DNA from: WQZF01 sp031556405
GTDB taxonomy: Bacteria; Pseudomonadota; Gammaproteobacteria; Burkholderiales; Rhodocyclaceae
Direction of reading: 5' to 3'
Length of the DNA: 64,000 nucleotides
Assembly: GCA_031556405.1 (NCBI GenBank)
Contig: JAVBTC010000118.1
Location: forward strand, 1-64,000
Shown: positions 57,248-64,000 of the stretch, in pieces
How the letters are laid out: every line of letters begins with the position of its first letter
Position numbering within the stretch: the first letter of the stretch is position 1
Translations under genes and position numbers: made by a program
Notes under the pieces: model-generated
What the model was told of the DNA's origin: nothing
Seen by the model: only the letters and a program-made list of their open reading frames with translations
Database searches by the model: none

Positions 57248-60200
57248 GGGGGAAATTTGCCTTGCCGCGCGCTCGTGTCCACAGGCCGGGATTTCGTGCG
57301 CGAGAACGGTTTCAAATGTGCGGCGGTATTCGCGGAGGATGGCGTATGGCGATGGCGCGGGGGGAGGTGAGGCGGGAAATGGCGGGGTGGGAAATATGGG
57401 AGGCGTGGAAGGCGATGGTGGCGATGGCGCTGTGCGTTTTCTTCTTCGCTTTGCCGGTGCGTTCGCCGGAATGGGAGTGGAAATGGGCGCGGAAATGGAC
57501 GCGGAAATGGGCGCGGAAATGGGAAAGAAAACAGAGAGGGGGAGGGATGTTTCGGTCGCGGGTTCCATGTTTTCCCAGGTCAGGCCCAGCGGATTGATCC
57601 ATTCCAGCGGATTCGGCGCGTAGCGATAGGGGTTGAGTTCGCCGGTCGGTCCTGCCGGATTTTTTGAAAGGAAGCGCCCGGTTTCGGGGTCGTAGTAGCG
57701 GTGGCGGTGGCAATGCAGGCCGGTTTCGGGGTCGTGGTACTGGCCCTGGAAGCGCAGCGGGTTGCCGGGGCAGCGCTTGGGGGCGTTTTTTTGCCGGGAT
57801 TCTTTTTCCGGGGTTTCGCTTTCCGTGTTTTCGTCGGCCCGCCCCCATGCCCGGTAGTGCGCGCTCCAGGCGATGCGGCCTTCGGCGTCGGTCATTTCCT
57901 GCGGGGCGCCGTTCCGGTCGCAATGGATCCAGAAGTACCGCGCGGACGATATCGGTAAAGCGGTGGAGAAAGGGGCGGCGCGGGGAGTGGGGACAGGGAG
58001 GAGAGCAGGGATGGAAGCGGTGCCGGAGGGATCGTTCCGGCGCGGGGCGCCGTTGACGTTGGGGTTTGCCGCGGCCCGTTCCGGGATCGGGGGCAGCGGC
58101 AGCGGGTAATCGCGGAGGGTCATCAGCAGCGGAACGAAGGTGCCCGGTTCGTAAAAATAATGCGCGCTGCCGTGTTCTCCGCTTTCCCATGCGAGGCGGT
58201 CGCCGTCCCAGCCGTACAGGATGAGGGTGGGGTTTCTGTCCGGCGCGGGCTGTTCCCGGCCATTTTTTTCGCACGGGCGCGGGGCGTTGGAGACGAAGGC
58301 GACGCGCTTCGCGATCCGGCGTCCCAGCGGGTCGTAAATAAAATCGATGCGCGCGGTGCCGGTGTCGATTCCGGTCAGTTGATCGAAGGTGTTCCAGCGG
58401 TAGCGGGTGCTGCCGCCGTTGCGCGTTTTTTCCGTCAGGTTGCCGCGCCGGTCGTAGCGGTAGCGGTTGCCGGCGAATTCCGCCAGCAGGTTGTCGGGGG
58501 CGGCCTGGTTGTGCCGTCTGCGCGGTGTTCCGGAACCGAGCGGGTTGCCGGCGGGGTCGAAGGCGAAATGTTCGTGGCCGAGCGGACCCGTGGCGTCGAT
58601 CAGGCGTCCGGAAGGGTCGTAGCGGTAATCGCGGTGGCCTTTGCCGCTGTCTTCTATCCTGACCAGATGTCCGGCGAGGTCGTAACGGTATTTGCGCTTG
58701 CGGAGCCATCCGGTGATGCCGGAAGGAGCGTCCGGCACGGTTTCCACGGCGATTTCCTCCGTGTCTTCCACCATGTTTTCCGTGGCGCTTTTCGCAGTTC
58801 TTCTCGTAGTGCTTCCCCCCGGGAATTCGGAAAAGGCGGCGTGGGCGAACAGGATCTGCTCTTCCAGTTTTCCCTCCAGGGTGAAGGTTTGCCGGCATGC
58901 GAGGCCGTTGCCCAGGCGGCGTTCGATTTCGCGGCCCAGGCCGTCGCGCTCGAAGGAGGCGATCTCGGCGTCGTCGAGCGTGATGCGGAGCGCGTTGCCT
59001 TCGGCATCCGGGAGGATGTCGAGGCGATATCCGTCGGGGCGGAGGACGGCGATGCGGTTTCCGAGCGGGTCGTAGCGGTATTTCCAGACGGCGGCGAAGC
59101 CGGGGCCGCCGGAGTGATCGGCGCCATCGGTGCCATTGGTGCCATTGGTGCCATTGGTGCCGTCGAGCCGGTAGTGCTGGCATTCGGCGGTGAGGTTGCC
59201 GGTCCGGTCGTAGTTCCAGGTCAGGCGGCTGGCGGCGTTTTCCGCGAGCACGAGGCGGCCGTTGGCGTCCCAGGCGAAGGCGTCGCGCTCTGCATCGCGC
59301 CATGAGCCGTCGGGGGCGCGGCATTGGCCGCGGCGTTCGAGGATGCGGCCCATCGGGTCGAGGGAAAGCAGGTGGCGGATGTCGCCGCTTTCGATTTCGC
59401 GCGGCAGGGGGCTTCCCGTGCCGTAGCCGTAACGGACGGTCTGGCCGTCGAAGTCGCTCCGTTCGCGGAGCCGTCCGGTGGCGTCGTAGCGGAACCAGGC
59501 TTCGGCGCCGTTTTCGTTGACGATCGCGGCCAGCCGTCCGAGAGGGTCCCAGCGGTATTCGACGGCGCGGTCCGCGGGGTCGCGGCGGCGGAGTGGCAGG
59601 CCGGCGGGGGAGTAGTTCCATTCGGTCTTGCGTCCGAGCGGGGCGGTGTATTCGATCAGTTGGCCTTCGGCGTCGTGCAGGAAGCGTTCGCGGCTTTGGT
59701 CGGGGCGGACGATCCATTCCAGTTGGCCGCTGTTTTGCCGTTCCCGGTCGATGCGCCGCCGTTCGCTTTCGGTGCGGGGGTAGTTGGCGGCGGCGGGCGA
59801 TTCCGGGTCGCATTCGGTGTGGCAGGTATAGAGGTAGCGCGTGGTTGCCCCGGCGGCGTCGGTGTGGCTTTTGACGCGGCCGCGGTCGTCGTATTCCCAG
59901 GTTTCGGCGTTTCCGGCGCGGTCGGTGCGGCGTTGCAGCAGGCCGGGGGCGGTGTAGGCGAAGGTGGTCGTGCCGCCGTCGGCGTCGACGATTTCGACGG
60001 GCAGGTTGAGGGCGTTGTAGGCGCAGCGGGTGGTGTGGCCGAGGGGATCGGTCTGTTCGGTGCGGTTGCCCCGGCGGTCGTAGGTGAACCGCCAGACGCC
60101 GCCCATGGCGTCCTGGATGCCGGTGAGGCGGTCTTCGTCGCCGTATTCGAACCACACGCGGCTGCCGTCGGGCCGGGTATGGGAGACGGGATTGCCGCGT

Positions 60201-62332
60201 TCGTCCCTGGCGCAGGCGTCGATGCTGCCATCGGGGCGGTGATGGCGCAGCAGGTTTTTGCGCGCGTCGCGGAAGAACCATTCTTCGCATGCGTCGGGAT
60301 GGACGATGCGGCAGGTGTAGCCGTGGCGGTCGTGAAAGTAGCCGGTCCTGTATCCCAGGGCGTCGGTGACGAGGGTATGGCGGATGTGTTTGTCCCATTC
60401 GATCCGGAGCTCGCCCGCGATGCCGTCCTTCCATTCGCGGACGGCGCGGGCGGTGGCGTCGTCGCCGTCCCATTCGAAGCCGGTGCTGTATCCGTTGCGG
60501 TCGGCATGGCGGTCGATGAGGTGGCTGCGGTAGCGGTAGGCGCGATGGGTGGCGTTTTCGTCCTGGGCCAGGAACAGGTCGCCGCTGCCGTCGTTGTTCG
60601 GGATGTAGAAGTACGTGACGAGCCTGCGCTCCGGGAGGTTGGCGCGTATGAGCCGGATTTCGCGGATGCGCCCGTTGCCGTCGATCTTGGTGGAGAGGCG
60701 GTACAGCAGAGTTTCGTCCTGGCGCACGACGATTTCGGAGAGGAATTCGCGGCCTTCGGCAACGTAGCCGTAATGCAGGCCGGCGGTGAGGCCGCTGTTC
60801 GTCCGCAGCATGACGAGACGGTAATGTTCGGGCGCATCCCGCGTGCCTCCGACACGTTCGAAGGTTTGCGTGCAGGGGGTGTCGAGGTCGAATCCGGCGG
60901 GGCGGGCGGAGCGGTGCGCGAGGGTGATGAGGCGGTTGCCGGAGGCGGCGAGGGTGAATTCTTCGATGGGATCGCGGTACAGCCGTCCGGGCGGAAGCGG
61001 GGGGCAGGGGTGGCTGCGGCCGTCCGCGCCGCGATAGATCAGGCAGTTCCTGCCGATGTCGATGCGCACGGTCCAGGCGTTGATCCAGCGCGCGCCGAGG
61101 GGGCCGCGGTCGAACGCGGCGAGGCGCGAGTTGTAGACGCGGGTCCAGGAAAACGGGACGGCGCCGGGAAGCGTGAAGTCGGTGTGGGCCAGGACAAGGT
61201 CGCCGAGCGCGAGGCCGATGCCGCCGTCGGTGCGGGTGCGGGCGCCGTTTTTACCGGCGTTGGGGGCGCATTTCGCCGGGGCCTGGCGGCGCAGGGCGGT
61301 CATCGTGCCTTCGGGCCGGGCGGCATCGGTGAAGCCGTAGCTGTTCGGGATGGCGGGGCGGTTCGAGGTTTCTTTTCCGGCGCGCCAGAGCGCGGCGTCG
61401 TGGCGCAGTTTCCGCAGCAGGGCGCCAAGAGTGTCGGGGGCGCCGGGGATGTCGAGGGTGTCGAGGGTGTCGACATCGGCCTGGGCGGCGATTTGTTTCG
61501 GAATCCGCCGGGAGAGGGCGCGCAGGTTTTTCGCGGCCCTGGCGAGGGCATCGGGTCCGGCGGAGGCGATGAAGTGCGTTTTCGTGGAGGCGGCGGAAAG
61601 CGCGGCAGGGGTTTTTGAGAAGAGATAGAGCTCTTTCCAGGGGGTGGCGACGATTTTTTTCGGGTCATAGCGGAGCGGCGGCGGGCCGCTTTTGCCGTCC
61701 GCGGGCGGCAGGCCGTACGCATTGCGGTGGAGTCCGTCGAGCGCGGCGGCGAAATCCGCGGCGAGTTTTTTGCCCAGGGTTCCGGCGTCGGCAAGCAGGC
61801 GGGGGAGGCGTTGTTCCGCTTCGTCGAGGAAGCTTTCGATGTCGCCGGGCGAGGCGGTTTCGAGGTGCGTGGAGAGGGATGCGAACAGGGCGTCGACGGG
61901 GCGCTCCACGTCGGCGTCGGCATTGGCGTCGGCGTCACCATCGTAATGCTGCCGCGCGAGGAGCAGCGCGGTGCGCAATGCCATGCGCCGCGCGGCCCAT
62001 TCGCCAGGGTAGAGGCCGATCAGGTCGAGCGCGAGGCCGCTCCATTGGCGCGGCGTGGGAGAGGAAAGGCGCTGGAAGGAAACGATGCCCAACACGGCGT
62101 CGTGCAGCGCCGTGCTGTTGCCCAGCACCGGGCAGGGCGCGATGACGGCTTGCACCGCTTCGAGTCCAAGGGTGTCGCCGCTCAGCGACCGTATCCAGGC
62201 ATCCAGCTTGCGCGCGCCGAGGATGAGGTCTTCGGCCGCCACGGCGTCGAGCGGGACGACGGCGAGAGGCGCGGCCGGAGAGAAGGCGGCGAGGGATGCC
62301 GGGGTGGAAAGGGAGGTATGAACGAAAGGCAT
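57233..62332 (-). CDS. rhs: Rhs/YD-repeat protein
   Basis: A 1699-residue protein, AAGGA before the ATG. The N-terminal 350 residues are helical and Ala-rich, without a PAAR motif or obvious signal. The DUF6531-type entry is TDGGIGLALGDLVLAHTDFTLPGAVPFSWTRVYNSR (about 365-400, cited in part: VPFSWTRVYNSR). Many YD repeats follow (RYRYDRRGNLTEKTR, WQYDAAGRL-like FRYDATGRLRERSDF). The core closes with RYYDPETGRFLSKNPAG and NPYRYAPNPLEWINPLGL (about 1580). The final 115 residues are low complexity (SAPISASISAPISTPIP, Pro/Ser-rich) without a recognised toxin fold. The shell should encapsulate an effector; here the effector may be the separate DUF6402-like gene. Confidence 0.92.
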   Translation of the reverse strand: MPFVHTSLSTPASLAAFSPAAPLAVVPLDAVAAEDLILGARKLDAWIRSLSGDTLGLEAVQAVIAPCPVLGNSTALHDAVLGIVSFQRLSSPTPRQWSGLALDLIGLYPGEWAARRMALRTALLLARQHYDGDADANADADVERPVDALFASLSTHLETASPGDIESFLDEAEQRLPRLLADAGTLGKKLAADFAAALDGLHRNAYGLPPADGKSGPPPLRYDPKKIVATPWKELYLFSKTPAALSAASTKTHFIASAGPDALARAAKNLRALSRRIPKQIAAQADVDTLDTLDIPGAPDTLGALLRKLRHDAALWRAGKETSNRPAIPNSYGFTDAARPEGTMTALRRQAPAKCAPNAGKNGARTRTDGGIGLALGDLVLAHTDFTLPGAVPFSWTRVYNSRLAAFDRGPLGARWINAWTVRIDIGRNCLIYRGADGRSHPCPPLPPGRLYRDPIEEFTLAASGNRLITLAHRSARPAGFDLDTPCTQTFERVGGTRDAPEHYRLVMLRTNSGLTAGLHYGYVAEGREFLSEIVVRQDETLLYRLSTKIDGNGRIREIRLIRANLPERRLVTYFYIPNNDGSGDLFLAQDENATHRAYRYRSHLIDRHADRNGYSTGFEWDGDDATARAVREWKDGIAGELRIEWDKHIRHTLVTDALGYRTGYFHDRHGYTCRIVHPDACEEWFFRDARKNLLRHHRPDGSIDACARDERGNPVSHTRPDGSRVWFEYGDEDRLTGIQDAMGGVWRFTYDRRGNRTEQTDPLGHTTRCAYNALNLPVEIVDADGGTTTFAYTAPGLLQRRTDRAGNAETWEYDDRGRVKSHTDAAGATTRYLYTCHTECDPESPAAANYPRTESERRRIDRERQNSGQLEWIVRPDQSRERFLHDAEGQLIEYTAPLGRKTEWNYSPAGLPLRRRDPADRAVEYRWDPLGRLAAIVNENGAEAWFRYDATGRLRERSDFDGQTVRYGYGTGSPLPREIESGDIRHLLSLDPMGRILERRGQCRAPDGSWRDAERDAFAWDANGRLVLAENAASRLTWNYDRTGNLTAECQHYRLDGTNGTNGTNGTDGADHSGGPGFAAVWKYRYDPLGNRIAVLRPDGYRLDILPDAEGNALRITLDDAEIASFERDGLGREIERRLGNGLACRQTFTLEGKLEEQILFAHAAFSEFPGGSTTRRTAKSATENMVEDTEEIAVETVPDAPSGITGWLRKRKYRYDLAGHLVRIEDSGKGHRDYRYDPSGRLIDATGPLGHEHFAFDPAGNPLGSGTPRRRHNQAAPDNLLAEFAGNRYRYDRRGNLTEKTRNGGSTRYRWNTFDQLTGIDTGTARIDFIYDPLGRRIAKRVAFVSNAPRPCEKNGREQPAPDRNPTLILYGWDGDRLAWESGEHGSAHYFYEPGTFVPLLMTLRDYPLPLPPIPERAAANPNVNGAPRRNDPSGTASIPALLPVPTPRAAPFSTALPISSARYFWIHCDRNGAPQEMTDAEGRIAWSAHYRAWGRADENTESETPEKESRQKNAPKRCPGNPLRFQGQYHDPETGLHCHRHRYYDPETGRFLSKNPAGPTGELNPYRYAPNPLEWINPLGLTWENMEPATETSLPLSVFFPISAPISASISAPISTPIPANAPAKRRRKRTAPSPPSPSTPPIFPTPPFPASPPPAPSPYAILREYRRTFETVLAHEIPACGHERAARQISPTCQL

Positions 62333-62589
62333 TGCGAATGTTCCTTTATGTTCTTGTCAAGACAATGCGGAACCTTGTCCGGTGATTCGGCGAATTGGAG
62401 AGTCGGTGAGTTGATGAATAGGCTGTTTTGCCGAATATATGCTTATGAGTTGAAAAATTCCGGGGCAAGGTCTGTTGGGGCAGAAAGCCAGAACGCAAAA
62501 AGTACCCAAATGCGGAGCATGGCAAAAAACTCAATAGAGTACAAGAGGGGGTGTTGGTGCAGCGGGAGCGAGTGTTGCTTTTGGGGATT

Positions 62590-62700
62590 GTCGGTATTTT
62601 TTATAAATTAAAAAGTATTTATATTTGTTATTTGTAGCTGTATATGCAGTTTATTTAATATTTAAATGTGGAATAATGTATTGATTGTTTGTTGATTGGC
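62590..62700. repeat. AT-rich intergenic island, family copy 10, in the rhs-mutM gap
   Basis: TTTTTTATAAATTAAAAAGT leads to TTTGTAGCTGTATATGC and TTAATATTTAAATGTGGAAT. The TGTAGC core and ATGTGGAAT end fit the family loosely. The gap is 718 bases (62333-63050). It also holds TTGTC-AA-GACAA (62354-62365) near the rhs start, TGTCA-N7-TGACA (62840-62856) and GCGCGAATATCTGCG (62868-62882). No gene is convincing until mutM. Confidence 0.45.
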
Positions 62701-63050
62701 ATAATATATGCGCAGAGAAGAAGTCGGCTGTTTTGCACCCATTTGCGCACATTTATATGTATTTTTTGGGGTGAGTTTTGAAAGGATGGCAATTTTCCGT
62801 CCGCATGAGGGTCGATAAGCGGCGGATATCCTTGCGGGGTGTCAAGAAAGATGACATGTCGCAGTGGGCGCGAATATCTGCGAAATGAAAATTTGCCGTG
62901 TTTTCTTATGGATAAATGATTAATTCATTTTTTCCGGTTTCGGGAAATTTTCTGGAGTTGCACCGGCTTTGCGGCGGGCGGGGAGGCTATGCAACGCCGT
63001 TTTTTCAGCATAATGGACGGCGTTTTCATTCATGAACGGATATCGCCGCC

Positions 63051-63875
63051 ATGCCCGAATTGCCCGAGGTTGAAGTCAGCCGGCGTGGTTTGCTGCCGCA
63101 TCTGACGGGAAAAACGATCGTTGAAGCCAAGGTGCGGGCGCCGCGTTTGCGCCGCGACATTCCGGCGAATCTGGGGCGGCTTCTGCCCGGCCTGCGGGTG
63201 GCGGCGATCGAGCGGCGCGGCAAGTATTTATTGTTCGATTGCGAAAACGGCGTTCTGCTCCTGCATCTGGGGATGTCCGGCAGCCTGCGCCTGGTGGCGC
63301 CCGGCACGGCGGCGGGCAAGCACGATCATTTCGATCTCGTGTTCGCGGAGTCGGTGTTGCGTCTGCGCGACCCGCGCCGTTTCGGTCTGCTCGACTGGAT
63401 CGACGGCGATCTCGCGGCGGCGCTTGCCAGCCATCCGCTGTTGACGGTGCTGGGGATCGAGCCGCTGGAACCGGAGTTCGACGGCGACTGGCTGTACCGC
63501 GCCACGCGCGGCCGCCGGGCGCCGGTGAAGCAGGTGTTGATGGACAGCCATGTGGTCGTCGGCGTCGGCAATATTTATGCCGCCGAGAGTCTTTTCCGCG
63601 CCGGGATTTCGCCGCTGCTGCCGGCGGAACGGCTCTCGCGTCCGCGTTGCCGGAAGCTGGCCGAGGCGGTGAAGGAAACGCTGCGGGAGGCGATTGCCGT
63701 TGGCGGCAGCAGCGTGCGCGATTACGTTCACAGTGACGGCGGCATGGGCGGTTTCCAGCTTTCCTGCGCGGTGTATGGCCGCGAGGGAGAGGCCTGCCGC
63801 GCCTGCGGCGGCACGATCCGCTCGGTGCGCCTGGGCGGGCGGGCAAGCTGCTATTGCCCGCATTGTCAGCGTTGA
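63051..63875 (+). CDS. mutM: Formamidopyrimidine-DNA glycosylase
   Basis: A 274-residue base-excision repair enzyme that removes 8-oxoguanine. It begins MPELPEVEVSRRGL with the catalytic Pro2 and Glu3. The family motifs RGKYLLFD, LLHLGMSGSLR, DPRRFGLL, GVGNIYAAESLFRAGISP and YVHSDGGMGGFQLSCAVYGREG are all present. The C-terminal zinc finger is CRACGGTIRSVRLGGRASCYCPHCQ (four Cys; cited in part CRACGGTIRS and CYCPHC). The length is standard. Confidence 0.97.
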   Translation: MPELPEVEVSRRGLLPHLTGKTIVEAKVRAPRLRRDIPANLGRLLPGLRVAAIERRGKYLLFDCENGVLLLHLGMSGSLRLVAPGTAAGKHDHFDLVFAESVLRLRDPRRFGLLDWIDGDLAAALASHPLLTVLGIEPLEPEFDGDWLYRATRGRRAPVKQVLMDSHVVVGVGNIYAAESLFRAGISPLLPAERLSRPRCRKLAEAVKETLREAIAVGGSSVRDYVHSDGGMGGFQLSCAVYGREGEACRACGGTIRSVRLGGRASCYCPHCQR

Positions 63876-63960
63876 CAGACAAAAGTGTCAGTGGTGTTGC
63901 GTAGTTGTTCTTTTGTGGTGGGAGCGCGGCAAGTTTCGCAAAGGGCGCTTGAGGCGGTTT

Positions 63961-63990
63961 TCTGGATTCCCGCCTGCGCGGGAACGACGG
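63961..63990. repeat. REP-like palindrome near the window end
   Basis: TCTGGATTCCCGCCTGCGCG then GGAACGACGG: the same unit as at 21995 and 37380. The other copies come as inverted pairs about 100-150 bases apart, so a partner may lie just beyond base 64000. Confidence 0.75.
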
Positions 63991-64000
63991 ATGAAATGGC

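Noticed and set aside
57312..60473. A 1053-residue Arg/Pro-rich frame inside rhs
   Set aside because: Out-of-frame reading of the YD-repeat region; extreme Arg/Pro content, no motif.

Overview
The window looks like a stretch of a GC-rich (roughly 60-64 % by eye) betaproteobacterial chromosome, most likely a facultatively denitrifying, aromatic- or dicarboxylate-degrading member of the Rhodocyclales or a neighbouring order. This rests on the nirS-type nitrite reductase with its heme d1 genes, a CoA-ester catabolic cluster with a branched-chain-type ABC importer, the YgiW/QseBC and AtoSC-like systems, and the short palindromic repeats around the genes. No rRNA or tRNA gene was recognised, so the taxonomy is inference.

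Layout. (1) 1-12.8 kb: two divergent catabolic operons. Leftwards run enoyl-CoA hydratase, 3-hydroxyacyl-CoA dehydrogenase, thiolase and the start of glutaryl-CoA dehydrogenase. Rightwards run an IclR regulator, an acyl-CoA dehydrogenase, an acyl-CoA ligase and a complete LivKHMGF importer. Together they could import a carboxylic acid, activate it to a CoA ester and beta-oxidise it to glutaryl-CoA. Two copies of a 19-bp palindrome between the operons are likely IclR-type operators. (2) 12.9-21.8 kb: cytochrome cd1 nitrite reductase (nirS), a cupredoxin, nirC, and the heme d1 genes nirE, nirF, a fused nirD-nirL, nirG and nirH, interrupted by a PIN-domain gene and dusC. nirJ is not in the window. 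(3) 22-42.4 kb: mostly housekeeping and regulation. It holds a PLP amino-acid decarboxylase, dcd, apbC/mrp, methylmalonyl-CoA decarboxylase, an AtoSC-like two-component pair beside atoDA, metG, a SulP transporter, and ygiW-qseBC with a PmrA/QseB-type box.

(4) 42.7-47.4 kb: an accessory island built on the remains of a type I-C CRISPR-Cas locus. It contains a cas3 cut off after helicase domain 1, an unrecognised two-gene unit (soluble protein plus four-helix membrane protein) of visibly lower GC, a decayed phage lysozyme gene, and two small groups of type I-C repeats flanking a GNAT acetyltransferase gene. cas5, cas8c, cas7, cas4, cas1 and cas2 are absent. (5) 47.4-57.2 kb: sparse accessory DNA with a membrane protein, a flavin-reductase-like protein, a VOC protein, an unrecognised protein, a subtilase and a phage-type leader with a small gene. 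It also holds an AT-rich module of a DUF6402-like protein followed by two duplicated membrane-anchored proteins, probably effector and immunity. (6) 57.2-62.3 kb: a 1699-residue Rhs protein. Between it and the DUF6402-like gene lie a tiny ORF and a structured, terminator-ended minus-strand RNA that resembles phage C4 antisense RNA. (7) 63-64 kb: mutM/fpg and one more palindromic repeat.

Two repeat classes recur between genes: GC-rich REP-like palindromes, often in inverted pairs, and a family of about 70-90 bp AT-rich islands centred on a CTACNGTAG-like core. Several proteins carry in-frame low-complexity expansions. All assignments come from reading the sequence; no database search was possible.
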